Positions 34,082 through 42,811 of a stretch of 64,000 nucleotides of DNA are shown here, piece by piece; position 1 is the stretch's first letter; the number at the start of each line of letters is the position of its first letter. Source of the stretch: Nitrososphaerota archaeon (GTDB lineage: Archaea > Thermoproteota > Nitrososphaeria > Nitrososphaerales > Gagatemarchaeaceae); contig JAFMAI010000001.1 of assembly GCA_029785085.1 (NCBI GenBank), positions 1 through 64,000 on the forward strand, given 5' to 3'. The translations under genes were made by a program, and so were the position numbers. The notes under the pieces are model-generated. The model was given only the letters and a program-made list of their open reading frames with translations. It searched no databases and was not told the DNA's origin.

Positions 34082-34224
34082 CGCCGGGACTGGGACTTTC
34101 ATCCTCTCCTCGGAGAGGAGTTTGAACCCAGAACCCGCTTTCGCGAGACAGGCTCGCCGGTCAGACGCAATTCCAGGCTTGCGCGAAGCACTCACTGCGC
34201 CCTACCAGATTAGGCGATCCCGGC
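34082..34224 (-). tRNA. tRNA-like gene with T-loop intron and a second insertion, isotype unresolved
   Basis: The 5' strand GCCGGGA pairs fully with the 3' TCCCGGC (7 bp), followed by discriminator G. T8 and a D arm GCCT-AATCTGGTA-GGGC with A14, GG and A21 are present. The T stem CTGGG/CCCAG encloses TTCAAA and a final T, split by 25 nt containing a CCTCTC/GAGAGG hairpin, exactly at position 59/60. The anticodon-variable region is 67 nt instead of about 22 and holds several possible helices (GCGAG/CTCGC; CGCAGT/ATTGCG), so another intron, a long variable arm, or both must be present. I could not assign an anticodon. Confidence 0.6.
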
Positions 34225-34255
34225 ATTCACAAGCCTCGATTGGGGCGCTTAAAAC

Positions 34256-35275
34256 CTAACCCGAATCCCGGACCTTCCCTGCCTCGGCCTTCCCCCCATG
34301 AGACTTCCACATGCGAGGGTAGGTGCCCGCCTTCATCACTACGCGGCCGGTTGACGCTGCGAGTCCCCGCTTCAGCGGTCGGAGCTCGTCGGCCGAGAGG
34401 AGGGCCTTGCCTATGGCTACCAGCTCCCCCTTGGCGCTCATTATTGCGACCGGGTCGTCCTTCTTGATCCCCGACGAGAGCGAAAGAATGCCTGGGATGC
34501 CGAGCCGGGCGCCATGGCAGATGGCGTCGACCGCGGAGTCGCGAATGACGATCCTACCCACTGGTCCCAGGGACTGCTCCACCGGGAGCACCAGCTTCCT
34601 GATCGGCCCTTCGTCCCCTGCCTTCATGCGGAACACCGCGTCGCTTAGCTGGTGGAGTGTGACGAACCCCCTCTCCTCGGTCAGAGGCCCCACCTTGGTG
34701 CGCCTTAGCTCCACCATGGTAGCGCCCACGCCAAGCACCTCCCCCAGGTCGTAGATCAGCTTCCGTATGTACGTCCCGGACTGGCAGAGCACCCTGAAGA
34801 GATGCAGGTTCCCTGCTGACTCCTCAATCTCGAACTCGTAGACGGTCCGTGCTCTGGTCTGCCTGGACACAGAAGAGCGCTGCGGGGGGCGCTGGAAGAT
34901 CTCGCCAGTGAACTCCGCCTTCACCCTGTCGAGCTCCTTCTTGGGCACTGAGGAGTGGACTCTCATCACCCCACGGTACTCCTTCGGGTAGAGCAACAGC
35001 AAGCTAAGGGCCCTGGTCGACTGACCGAACCCGATGGGGAGGAGCCCGGATACTGGGGGGTCGAGGGTGCCGCTGTGTCCAGCCTTCTCCATGCCGAGGA
35101 GCTTTCTGGTCCAGGCGACCACTTCATGGCTGGTAGGGCCCCGTGGCTTGTCAAGTGGGACGAGGCCGTAGTCGAGCAGCGACTGAATGGGCCTCGAGGC
35201 GGGCGAGCACCCGTACTCTGGGTCCGACGCCTCTTCGTCGAGGACCAGCGTCTTCTGGGGCTGCATGTCAGTCAC
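34256..35275 (-). CDS. cbf5: tRNA pseudouridine synthase / H/ACA RNP catalytic subunit Cbf5
   Basis: A 339-residue Cbf5/TruB-family enzyme. The catalytic-Asp motif is AGHSGTLDPPVSGLLP, and RVLCQSGTYIRKLIYDLG is conserved. The C-terminal PUA domain covers about 245-320. It works in H/ACA guide RNPs on rRNA and can also act alone on tRNA U55. It overlaps the CMP kinase gene by 8 nt. No L14e or L34e lies between them, unlike in many archaea. Confidence 0.95.
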   Translation of the reverse strand: MTDMQPQKTLVLDEEASDPEYGCSPASRPIQSLLDYGLVPLDKPRGPTSHEVVAWTRKLLGMEKAGHSGTLDPPVSGLLPIGFGQSTRALSLLLLYPKEYRGVMRVHSSVPKKELDRVKAEFTGEIFQRPPQRSSVSRQTRARTVYEFEIEESAGNLHLFRVLCQSGTYIRKLIYDLGEVLGVGATMVELRRTKVGPLTEERGFVTLHQLSDAVFRMKAGDEGPIRKLVLPVEQSLGPVGRIVIRDSAVDAICHGARLGIPGILSLSSGIKKDDPVAIMSAKGELVAIGKALLSADELRPLKRGLAASTGRVVMKAGTYPRMWKSHGGKAEAGKVRDSG

Positions 35276-35828
35276 TTCGGCTCTTCACGTAGTGCAGCAC
35301 TATCTCGGCCACCCTGGTCTCGTCGATGGAGTCGGTCTCGACGACAAGGTCGAACGGTTTGAGGTCTTTGCCGAACTCTATGCCGTAGATCTTCTTGTAG
35401 AGTCTGTAGTTCTCAAGGTCCCTGACAGAGAGTATCTCCTCGCACTCGGAGACAGCGATGCCGTCCCTCTTTGACATCCTGCTGGCCCTGCTCTCCACAG
35501 ACCCCGACAGCCAGACCTTGATCCCATCCTTGGTGAGCCAGGGTACCGGGTAGCTGGTTATGACAACGTCTCCCTTCTTCGCCTTCTTGAGGAGCCTGGC
35601 GTCCACCTCCTTGTCGAAGTTCGGGGAACGCTTCCTCTCCTGTAGGAACTTCATCCCGTCTCCCTTGTCCCACCAGTCTTCGCCTCCCGGGGTGTAGCCC
35701 TCTTCCACCGCCATCTCCTTGAGGACGTCGCCACCTCCCACCATCTGGGTCCCCAGGGACTCGGCCACCTGGTGGGATACCGATGTCTTCCCCACGGCGG
35801 GCATCCCAGAGATTATGATTGCCTTCAA
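35268..35828 (-). CDS. cmk: Cytidylate kinase (archaeal type)
   Basis: A 186-residue P-loop kinase of the archaeal CMP kinase family: IISGMPAVGKTSVSHQVAESLG (Walker A), DVLKEMA and a conserved DLENYRLYKKIYGIEF. It phosphorylates CMP and dCMP. It stands between the EMC3-like gene and cbf5 in the long ribosomal operon, the usual archaeal position. A broader nucleotide kinase role cannot be excluded. Confidence 0.88.
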   Translation of the reverse strand: MKAIIISGMPAVGKTSVSHQVAESLGTQMVGGGDVLKEMAVEEGYTPGGEDWWDKGDGMKFLQERKRSPNFDKEVDARLLKKAKKGDVVITSYPVPWLTKDGIKVWLSGSVESRASRMSKRDGIAVSECEEILSVRDLENYRLYKKIYGIEFGKDLKPFDLVVETDSIDETRVAEIVLHYVKSRSD

Positions 35829-35837
35829 CGGTTCTCC

Positions 35838-36752
35838 CTATGGCGTAGTGTGCAGCAGGCGTCCGAGCATGGTGGAGAACGCGAAGGAGCTGAGGAAATA
35901 CCACCAGACGAGGCTGACGTTGTACACCCCGGCGTGCTGGGTCGCCCCCGCGATGACTGGGATCGGTATCGGGGTGAACGCGACTATGACCCCGTAGCCA
36001 CCGAGGAAGCTGGCCATTAGATAGTACACCACCAGCAGAGGGACGAACGTGACTGCAGTCACCTTGAGCCTGGCCCTCTGCACCCTCAGCTGCTCCTGTT
36101 GGACCGCGAGCTCTCGTTTCTTGAGCTTGTCTAGCTTCTCCTTGTCTTTGGCCAAGGTCGCTGCGCGCTTCTCCTTCTGGAAGGCGTTCACCTCTGCCCT
36201 CATCCTCCTTTCCGCGTCCAGGTCTACGACCCTCTTGGTCACGACCTGGGTGACGAGGCCCAGAAGGACGGAGGTCGTGGTGACCAGCACCGTGGACACG
36301 GGCGGCACGTATCGCGGTATGGTGAAGCTGGCCACGCCGCTCGTCGTGCCAGCGGTCAGGACCACGGAATAAGACCCTGAAGACGCCTTGGGGACCCAGA
36401 ACATGCACCCGGAGACGTCGCCCTTGGCGTTGGTGCCGCAGCGGGTCGCTCCTGTCGAGGAGTTGATGAGCTGCAATGAGGCGGAACCGAAAGTGGCAGT
36501 TATGTTCTCGTTCGGGGCCAAGTTGCTGGCGGTCACCAGGATAGACGCGCCCGAGATGTCGGAGGAGGTGTTGAACTTGACCGTCCCGGCGCTGGCGCTG
36601 GCCGTCGTAGTGGCCGTCGACCTGGGGATGACTGCCGGGAGGACCACGTAGTATCCCACCAAGACGACGATGAGACCTACGAGGGCGTAGGTGATCAGCC
36701 TGGGACTCAAGGAGGGCCCGCCCTGGGACCTCCTCTTTGACGCTGCCTTCAT
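35838..36752 (-). CDS. EMC3/DUF106 (Oxa1-superfamily) membrane protein with extra ectodomain
   Basis: A 304-residue membrane protein. The C-terminal part is a DUF106 insertase-like core: TM at about 153-174, a long charged coiled coil at 176-230, and TMs at about 232-252 and 279-296. Unusually, the N-terminus adds a TM helix (about 19-42) and a Ser/Thr-rich domain (45-148, predicted beta, two cysteines at 105 and 116) that should lie outside the membrane. Next to SecY and adenylate kinase, it most likely assists membrane protein insertion. It overlaps adk by 4 nt. Confidence 0.85.
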   Translation of the reverse strand: MKAASKRRSQGGPSLSPRLITYALVGLIVVLVGYYVVLPAVIPRSTATTTASASAGTVKFNTSSDISGASILVTASNLAPNENITATFGSASLQLINSSTGATRCGTNAKGDVSGCMFWVPKASSGSYSVVLTAGTTSGVASFTIPRYVPPVSTVLVTTTSVLLGLVTQVVTKRVVDLDAERRMRAEVNAFQKEKRAATLAKDKEKLDKLKKRELAVQQEQLRVQRARLKVTAVTFVPLLVVYYLMASFLGGYGVIVAFTPIPIPVIAGATQHAGVYNVSLVWWYFLSSFAFSTMLGRLLHTTP

Positions 36753-37321
36753 GACGAAACTCGCTCCAGCATCCGGGCTATGAACTGCGCGACCTCAGCC
36801 TGCATGCCCTCCCCGTTCCTGACTATGGTGATGGGAGCCCCCGTGAGGGTCGAACAGGCCACGATGAAACTCCTCGCGAGTTCCAGCTCCTCGGCAAGGG
36901 ACGCCTCTGTGGCCGGGTCCCTGTACCTTGTCGCGTCGCTGGCCCTCCTCTTGGCGACCTCCGCAGGCGAAGCCTCCAGTAGTATCAGGTGGGTCGGCTT
37001 CAGGGCCCTCACTACGTCGAAGGGGAGCCCAGGCCAGAACCCTTCGTGTGTCCTGATGAACAGATGGGTGTCGACCACCACCAGCTTGTCCTTCATGAGC
37101 GAGATCTTGGCCGCAGCGGTCTTCTGGAGGTGCCTCTGCTTGTCCAGCGGGAGCCGCCTGAGTTCGTCCCTGAACTGCACAAGTTTCTCTGACCGGCCGA
37201 CCTCGAGCATGATGCTGCCGAAGTTCGCCAGCTTGGCGCCCCGGTAGCTCGCCACGACCTTCTCTAGGACGGTGGTCTTCCCGACTCCAGGGATGCCCAC
37301 TATCACCGCGCGTAGCCCCAC
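36749..37321 (-). CDS. adkA: Adenylate kinase (archaeal AdkA type)
   Basis: A 190-residue P-loop kinase starting with AVIVGIPGVGKTTVLEKVV; it lacks the long LID of bacterial enzymes, as archaeal AdkA does. Other features are NFGSIMLEVG, RHLQKTAAAKI and VVVDTHLFIRT. It interconverts AMP, ADP and ATP. The SecY-Adk-DUF106-Cmk order is conserved in archaea. Confidence 0.93.
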   Translation of the reverse strand: MGLRAVIVGIPGVGKTTVLEKVVASYRGAKLANFGSIMLEVGRSEKLVQFRDELRRLPLDKQRHLQKTAAAKISLMKDKLVVVDTHLFIRTHEGFWPGLPFDVVRALKPTHLILLEASPAEVAKRRASDATRYRDPATEASLAEELELARSFIVACSTLTGAPITIVRNGEGMQAEVAQFIARMLERVSS

Positions 37322-37323
37322 GG

Positions 37324-38763
37324 CTACCCAGCTCCGATGAGTCCTGCCAGAGCCGGTGACACCTCTTCCACCTGCTCCTTCAGCAGCATCTGGTAGTACT
37401 GGAGGATGATGTCCACCATCAGGAGCATGCCTATGCCCGTCCCGAACACGCCGACTATGTCGGCCACGCCGGCGATCAGCCCTATCAAGATCCCACCTAT
37501 GATGGTCAGCGTAGGGATGTACCTGTTGAGCATCTGCTCTATGGAGACGCCTGACCGCCTGAACCCTGGCACCTGGACGTCAGCGTCCATCAGGTTCTTC
37601 GCCACCGCCCTAGAGTTGAGACCCCCTATCTCCACCCACAGCCTAGCGAAGACCACCGACATGCCCACCAGGAAGAGAAGGAAGATCACGGTGTGGATGG
37701 GGTCTGCGATGGTCTCACCGAAGGACGTGGGGGCTGTGAGGTAGTAGACCAGCCCGCCGACAGGGGAGGCGTTGAATGCCGATGTGGAGTTGCTGGTAGG
37801 GAACACTGCGAGGTAGTGATACCACCACGGAGGGTTGCTCGCGCTGTACCTTTCGAGGAGTTCGGCGAAGAACGTGACGTTCGCTCCAAGCGCGGAGACG
37901 AGGATCACAGGTATGTTAGACACGTAGAGGAGCTTGATCGGGTACACACCCTGGAACCCTCTGTACTTGATCGATGTGATAGGGAGCTCGACCCTTATCC
38001 CCTCTATGTAGATCAGCACCAGTATCATGACCACCGTCAGTGAGAACGTCATCACGCTCGGGTAGAAGTTCGCCCTGATCAGGATCGAGCCGATGTCTCC
38101 GGCGAAGAACTGGCTGATGGCGCCGGGGATGAACCCGAATATCTGCGTGACACCCGTGGCTACCTGGAATGGGATTGGAGAGAACGTGTACCACATCACC
38201 TGCTGGGCCACCCCGGCCAGGATGAACAGGCTGACCCCGCTCCCTATCCCCCAGCCCTTCTGGATCATCTCGTCGAGGAGCAGGACGAGGAGGCTAGCGA
38301 TGACCAGCTGGATGAAGATCACGATCGACTGGTCGGCGGTCAGGGCCCCAAGGGCTCCGCCATAGATGTAGGCCATGGACTCCCCCACTATCACGATTAT
38401 CGTGAGGAGCTTGGTGGCAGAGCCGAAGATAGCCCTGTCTGAAGTGTCGCTCATGTCCAGCTTGATTATGTCGCTGCCTACGAGGAGCTGCAGGATCAGC
38501 CCGGCCGTGACGATCGGCCCTATGCCGAGCTGCATTAGAGTCCCCTGGGCCGACGCGAAGACCACCCTGAGGAAAGTACTGGGGTTCGACTGGGCCGCCG
38601 TGCCGGTTATGCCGTACAGCGGGGTTGTGGCCATTACGAGGTAGGCGATGAGGGCGATGCCGGTCCAGATGAAGCGCTCGTTGAGCGTAGGCTTTCTCTC
38701 AGGCTTGGGTATCTCTGGGAGAACCGTGCCTACGCTCTTGATGAAGTCTCGCAGCGATGCCAT
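37324..38763 (-). CDS. secY: Protein translocase subunit SecY
   Basis: A 479-residue ten-helix channel. Characteristic parts are TLNERFIWTGIALIAYLVM, the plug-side QGTLMQLGIGPIVTAGLILQLLVG, and MIQKGWGIGSGVSLFILAGVAQQ (in part). It forms the SecYEbeta translocon. It lies between L15 and adkA in the ribosomal operon. Confidence 0.97.
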   Translation of the reverse strand: MASLRDFIKSVGTVLPEIPKPERKPTLNERFIWTGIALIAYLVMATTPLYGITGTAAQSNPSTFLRVVFASAQGTLMQLGIGPIVTAGLILQLLVGSDIIKLDMSDTSDRAIFGSATKLLTIIVIVGESMAYIYGGALGALTADQSIVIFIQLVIASLLVLLLDEMIQKGWGIGSGVSLFILAGVAQQVMWYTFSPIPFQVATGVTQIFGFIPGAISQFFAGDIGSILIRANFYPSVMTFSLTVVMILVLIYIEGIRVELPITSIKYRGFQGVYPIKLLYVSNIPVILVSALGANVTFFAELLERYSASNPPWWYHYLAVFPTSNSTSAFNASPVGGLVYYLTAPTSFGETIADPIHTVIFLLFLVGMSVVFARLWVEIGGLNSRAVAKNLMDADVQVPGFRRSGVSIEQMLNRYIPTLTIIGGILIGLIAGVADIVGVFGTGIGMLLMVDIILQYYQMLLKEQVEEVSPALAGLIGAG

Positions 38764-38774
38764 TTGGACGGGGG

Positions 38775-39176
38775 CTACTCCTTAGTCAGAATCTTTCCGC
38801 CCGCGGCCTCTATTTTAGCCTGAGCCTTCTTGGTGAAAGCGGCGACATTCACCTCGTAAGCCCCGCCGACGGCTCCGGAACCCAGGAGCTTCTCCACCCC
38901 CAGCGCAGTCAGGTCCAGAGATTTCCCTCCCTTTGCAAGGTCGTCGAGCTGGCCGACGTTCACCCATCTGGACGGCCGCAGATACCCCGGCGGCCTGAAC
39001 GGGTCCCGGCCGAAGTGGTCGGGATCGTTGATGACGAGCCAGCTCCACTTGTGCTTGTGGAGACCAGCGTTCCCGTGCCCTCCCTGCTTCCCCGAGTGGC
39101 GGTGCTGGCCTATCTGGCCGTACCCGTGGGTCCGCATCCCCCTGTAACGCCTTCCCTTCCGTGCTCTCGTCGGCAT
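38775..39176 (-). CDS. rplO: Ribosomal protein L15
   Basis: A 133-residue L15 (L27Ae group) with RKGRRYRGMRTHGYGQIGQHR, GKQGGHGNAGLHKHKWSWL and the C-terminal KIEAAGGKI. It lies 11 nt before secY. Large-subunit assembly protein. Confidence 0.96.
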   Translation of the reverse strand: MPTRARKGRRYRGMRTHGYGQIGQHRHSGKQGGHGNAGLHKHKWSWLVINDPDHFGRDPFRPPGYLRPSRWVNVGQLDDLAKGGKSLDLTALGVEKLLGSGAVGGAYEVNVAAFTKKAQAKIEAAGGKILTKE

Positions 39177-39177
39177 A

Positions 39178-39648
39178 TCAGATCATCCTCCTCACGATCT
39201 CTTCCAGCTTAGGGTTGCTCCCAAGTTCACCCTTTTCTGTGAACTGCCTCCGGAGCGACCGCTTGAACCCGCCTTTCGGGGGCGCCAGCCGGAAGTAGGG
39301 GAGAACCCCTGCGACCGCGGAGAGCCTCTCCTGGTCCTTCAGCATCTTGGCGGCAAGCTCCTTGTAGTCGCTGAACCCCAGCTTCTTGAGCGCGCCCTTG
39401 TCCAGGGGCCTGGCTGTGCTCACCATGCCCCTCCTCGAGAGGAGATCGGTCAGAAGGCCAGCATCCACTGGGGCCCACGCTGTGTAGTCTTTGCAGAGCC
39501 TCAGCATGCCTACCGTGGCGGGGTCGTCGGGGACCACAGACGCCGAGAACTTCTTTGCCACCCAAAGCTCGTTGAGGGCTTTCCTCACCGGGGCAGAGCT
39601 GTTGATTTGCCCGTGGAGGTTGACGACCAGGATTAGACCCATGCTCAA
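39178..39648 (-). CDS. rpmD: Ribosomal protein L30
   Basis: A 156-residue archaeal L30 (L7-type), LILVVNLHGQINSSAPVRKALNEL, with LRLCKDYTAWAPVD and LAPPKGGFKRSLRRQF. Its length matches archaeal/eukaryotic L30/L7 and is more than twice that of bacterial L30. Start could be the first or third codon (both ATG). Confidence 0.95.
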   Translation of the reverse strand: MSMGLILVVNLHGQINSSAPVRKALNELWVAKKFSASVVPDDPATVGMLRLCKDYTAWAPVDAGLLTDLLSRRGMVSTARPLDKGALKKLGFSDYKELAAKMLKDQERLSAVAGVLPYFRLAPPKGGFKRSLRRQFTEKGELGSNPKLEEIVRRMI

Positions 39649-39653
39649 ACCAC

Positions 39654-40280
39654 CTATACGTTGAGTCCGTGCGACTCCCTGAAGGCATCATAGACAGCGT
39701 TCGCAAGGGAAGACATGGTGTTGGTCGAGCCGAAGGTCCTGACCCAGGCGTCCTTAACTCCTGCGAGCTGGAGGAGATTCTTCAGCGCAGGCCCCGCGAC
39801 CAGTCCCAGAGCCCTCGGCGCCGGCATTATCTCTACAGTGACGCTCCCTGCCTTCCCCCTGATCCGGTAGGGGACCGAGTGCGGCCTACCGTCCCGGCAC
39901 TCCCATGAGCCGCAGCCGAGCTTGACCGGGATGATGTTCAGCAGCGCTGCCGTAGTGGCCTTCTCGATCGCCTCCCTGGTCTGCATCGCCTTTCCCTTGC
40001 CCACCCCGAACCAGCCGCCGCCGTTCCCGACGGCGACCACGGCCAGGAAGCGTGTTAGCTCTCCGGCGTCGGTCTGCTTCTGTACCACGCTGACCCCCAC
40101 TACCTCGTTCCTAAGGTCGGGGAGGAGCTTCTTGACTATCTCTGCTTCGCGGACCCTCTGGCCGCTCTTGAATATCTCGTCCAAGGTGGTGATCTTCCCC
40201 TCGTTGACCAGCGTGCCAAGCTTAGTCCGGGGGACCCAGACCTGCTCCTCTTCCTGACGGTCGTGCCTCTGGTACGGCAT
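39654..40280 (-). CDS. rpsE: Ribosomal protein S5
   Basis: A 208-residue archaeal S5 with the RNA-binding GNGGGWFGVGKGKAMQTREAI and the C-terminal domain VEIMPAPRALGLVAGPALKNLL. TAATG overlap with L18 suggests coupled translation. It belongs to the decoding side of the small subunit. Confidence 0.97.
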   Translation of the reverse strand: MPYQRHDRQEEEQVWVPRTKLGTLVNEGKITTLDEIFKSGQRVREAEIVKKLLPDLRNEVVGVSVVQKQTDAGELTRFLAVVAVGNGGGWFGVGKGKAMQTREAIEKATTAALLNIIPVKLGCGSWECRDGRPHSVPYRIRGKAGSVTVEIMPAPRALGLVAGPALKNLLQLAGVKDAWVRTFGSTNTMSSLANAVYDAFRESHGLNV

Positions 40281-40861
40281 TACTTGCCTGCCCCCGTTAT
40301 CGCGGCCTTGACCTTTTCGAACTCCTCTGTGTAATTTTCAGGCTTGAAGCCCGCCTTCAGCAAGGCGGAGAACGCGCGCGCGTAGGCGTCTTTGTTCTCG
40401 GCGGCGAGCTTTGCTGCGTACTCGGCGATTGGCTTCCCCGAGAGCCTGTCCTCGTCAGGGTATGCCTCTTCTCCCACCGGGACCACCAGCCCTGAGTCGA
40501 CCACTCCTTTGAGGAGCGCGGCGATTCTCGATCCCCTGATGAACGGCGCCAGCCCGTTGTACACTACAGCTTCTTTCACGCCTGCGGCGGCCGCCTTCTT
40601 CCCGGCGAGCCTCCCCAGCAGGTAGCAGGCGGGTGTCGACTTCGCTGAGCCGTGCCATCCCAATTTCGACAGTTCCCTAGAGTGGGATGAAGATAGAACA
40701 ACGTCTCCCTTGACCGTCGGCTTCACAAACTGGGTGCTGACGTTCTTGTTGGATATCCTCACGACCAGCAAGGGCTTCTGCGAAGTGATGGCCCGCTTCC
40801 TTGCCCTGTAGTCGGTGACCCCTTCGCGCCTCCTTCGGAGGAGCTGCACGTGGCCCGGCAT
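40280..40861 (-). CDS. rplR: Ribosomal protein L18
   Basis: A 193-residue 5S rRNA-binding protein of archaeal/eukaryotic L5-like type: RRREGVTDYRARKRAITSQK, LLVVRISNKNVSTQFV, YLLGRLAGKKAAAAGV. The ATG at 40861 overlaps the L19e stop as TGATG and is used instead of the GTG one codon upstream. Confidence 0.96.
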   Translation of the reverse strand: MPGHVQLLRRRREGVTDYRARKRAITSQKPLLVVRISNKNVSTQFVKPTVKGDVVLSSSHSRELSKLGWHGSAKSTPACYLLGRLAGKKAAAAGVKEAVVYNGLAPFIRGSRIAALLKGVVDSGLVVPVGEEAYPDEDRLSGKPIAEYAAKLAAENKDAYARAFSALLKAGFKPENYTEEFEKVKAAITGAGK

Positions 40862-41295
40862 CACTTCTTTACCTCCTTCATCAGGTCGAGGAGGTGCTTC
40901 ACGCCCCTCACCTGACCCCCCTTCACCTGCTTGTAGAGTCGCTTGTAGGCGTCGTTGCTAATCTCTTTCCTGTCCTTGGCCACCTTGAGTCGCCACCTCA
41001 GAGCCCTGACCTTCGAAATCCACTGGTCCTTCCTCGGGTTCCTAGCGGTGGCTCGGCCTTCGGTCGACCCGGCGCCTCTTCCGCGCTTGAGCTTCTTCGA
41101 CTTCGCCCTGAACCTGCCTCTGGAAACCCCCTTCACTGGGGTGACCGTGATGGCGCCGAAGCCCACTAGGCCGCGGATGGTGCTCCGGGTGATTGCGTCC
41201 TGTATCAGGTCGTTGTAGTCGTCGTCGAACACGATTCGGTCGACCCCGACGCCTAGGACTGAGGCCGCAAGCCTGCGCTTACTCTTTAGATTCAA
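40861..41295 (-). CDS. rpl19e: Ribosomal protein L19e
   Basis: A 144-residue large-subunit protein: LKSKRRLAASVLGVG, RGRFRAKSKKLKRGRGAGSTEG and a long helical tail. The TTG start lies 17 nt inside the L32e 3' end. L19e is specific to archaea and eukaryotes. Confidence 0.96.
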   Translation of the reverse strand: MNLKSKRRLAASVLGVGVDRIVFDDDYNDLIQDAITRSTIRGLVGFGAITVTPVKGVSRGRFRAKSKKLKRGRGAGSTEGRATARNPRKDQWISKVRALRWRLKVAKDRKEISNDAYKRLYKQVKGGQVRGVKHLLDLMKEVKK

Positions 41296-41707
41296 CTACC
41301 CTCAACCCTGTCGGATTCACGACCCTTATCCCCAGCTCGGTGGCTCTCTCTATGATCGTCGCCCTCTTCTTTGCGCCCACCGTGCCTCCTATCCGTGCCA
41401 CGTCCCGGCCCGGCACCAACGTCGCCAGGTCGCCCGGCCTGTAAACGATGACTTCGAAGTGGCCGCTCGGGTGCAGGCCTCTGGCTGCCGCAGGGCCCCT
41501 ATAACCGACCCTGACGAGCGGTGGCCACCCCTTGTCCTGGCGCCTCATCTTGCTGTCGACGCCTTTGGGCTTTCTCCACTCTGGGTGTATCCTGACGTAG
41601 CGCCAGCTCTCTTGCCTCACGAAGGCGGGTCTCGAATCGGAAACTTCCTTCCTCTTGGCCACCAGGCTCTTCAGCCTGTTCTCTTCTGTCTGTTTCGCCT
41701 TCGACAT
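41279..41707 (-). CDS. rpl32e: Ribosomal protein L32e
   Basis: A 142-residue protein with FVRQESWRYVRIHPEWRKPKG, VDSKMRRQDKGWPPLVRVGY and GLHPSGHFEVIVYRP, the L32e core. It follows L6 in the standard archaeal spc operon order. Confidence 0.96.
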   Translation of the reverse strand: MSKAKQTEENRLKSLVAKRKEVSDSRPAFVRQESWRYVRIHPEWRKPKGVDSKMRRQDKGWPPLVRVGYRGPAAARGLHPSGHFEVIVYRPGDLATLVPGRDVARIGGTVGAKKRATIIERATELGIRVVNPTGLRVVESKE

Positions 41708-41712
41708 GGGTT

Positions 41713-42258
41713 TTACCGCCCCTCCTCCTTATGGTATATGTATACGCCGTCGAGAAAGACCCTCTGGTCCTTCCTCCTGATCTTGGTGGCAAGCTCGATG
41801 TTGGCCGCGGTCTGGCCGACATCCTCGAGGGAGACCCCTTTCACTATCACGTCATCCCCCTCCACAGAGACCTTGGAGCTTCCAACGATCTGAGATACCC
41901 TGGGCGACCGCTCTCCCACGAAGTTCTCGACCAGCACCTGGTCTCCTTTCACCTTCACCGATATGGGGAAGTGGGCGTAGACCACCTTCAGTCTGTAGGT
42001 GAAACCTTTGGTGACCCCGGTGACCATGTTGTTCACTATGCTCACCACTGTGTTGATTATCACGTTGTCTTTCTTCTTCGCGGAGAAGGGAGAGAGGAGC
42101 ACCTTGTTCCCCTGGACCGAGAGGTTGATGTTGACTTTGTCGAAGTGCTTCTTGGCCTCGCCGAGCTTTCCCTTGACAAAGAGGGTTCTTCCGTCGAGCC
42201 TCACCGTCACCCCATCGGGGATGGCGACAGGTGTCCCCTGGACAGACTCAGTAGACAA
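41713..42258 (-). CDS. rplF: Ribosomal protein L6
   Basis: A 181-residue duplicated-domain protein: IPDGVTVRLDGRTLFVKGKLG, GVTKGFTYRLKVVYAHFPISV and the C-terminal RVFLDGVYIYHKEEGR. It overlaps the end of S8 by 11 nt. Confidence 0.97.
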   Translation of the reverse strand: MSTESVQGTPVAIPDGVTVRLDGRTLFVKGKLGEAKKHFDKVNINLSVQGNKVLLSPFSAKKKDNVIINTVVSIVNNMVTGVTKGFTYRLKVVYAHFPISVKVKGDQVLVENFVGERSPRVSQIVGSSKVSVEGDDVIVKGVSLEDVGQTAANIELATKIRRKDQRVFLDGVYIYHKEEGR

Positions 42259-42640
42259 ATCCTACGAGCCTCCCTCCAATCTTCTTCTCCTGGGCTTCGA
42301 CGTGGGACATCACTCCCTGCGAGGTAGAGACGATAAGGGTCCCCACCCCTACGGCCGGGAGGTATCGGTGCTCCCAATCGACGAGCTTCAGCGACCTGAC
42401 GGGGAATCTGGGAGATATGACGCCGCACTTGTTGATCCGTCCTAGCAGCTGCACCCTCAACTTGCCTCCCACGCCGTCGTCGATGAACTCGAACTCCCCG
42501 ATGTACCTGCGCTTCTGCAAGACCCGAAGGACCTCGCTGGCGAGACCTGATGCGGGGATCACCATGCACTCCTTCTTGTTCCTCATCTCCGCATTCTGCA
42601 GGCTGGCGAACAGGTTTGCTAGTATGTTGGTCGCTGGCAT
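42248..42640 (-). CDS. rpsH: Ribosomal protein S8
   Basis: A 130-residue protein with ATNILANLFASLQNAEMRNKKE and the C-terminal signature LIVSTSQGVMSHVEAQEKKIGG. It binds 16S rRNA helix 21. It starts 9 nt after the S14 stop. Confidence 0.97.
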   Translation of the reverse strand: MPATNILANLFASLQNAEMRNKKECMVIPASGLASEVLRVLQKRRYIGEFEFIDDGVGGKLRVQLLGRINKCGVISPRFPVRSLKLVDWEHRYLPAVGVGTLIVSTSQGVMSHVEAQEKKIGGRLVGFVY

Positions 42641-42649
42641 CTATCCCAC

Positions 42650-42811
42650 CTAGTCGTACTTCCTGAAGCCTAGCTTCTCGGCGACCTCCCTGAAGCACTG
42701 CCTGCACAGGACTAGGTCGTAGGACCTGATTACCGCGCCGTACTGGCCACACCTCTTGCAGTAGTGCGTCGACTTGCCGTACTTCCTCTCCTTTGGGTGT
42801 CGCTCTTTCAT
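42650..42811 (-). CDS. rpsN: Ribosomal protein S14 (zinc type), absent from the ORF track
   Basis: A 53-residue ORF that was too short for the track. It reads [20 protein letters not shown], then [16 protein letters not shown] and [17 protein letters not shown]. The CKRCG and CRQC pairs form the zinc site of type-Z S14/S29. It fills the gap between S8 and L5, where S14 is expected, and its ATG overlaps the L5 stop (ATGA). Confidence 0.97.
   Translation of the reverse strand: MKERHPKERKYGKSTHYCKRCGQYGAVIRSYDLVLCRQCFREVAEKLGFRKYD

Noticed and set aside
35413-36408. 331-residue ORF overlapping cmk and the EMC3-like gene
   Set aside because: It is a frame-shifted copy of real coding sequence with low-complexity Gly/Arg/His content and no domain.
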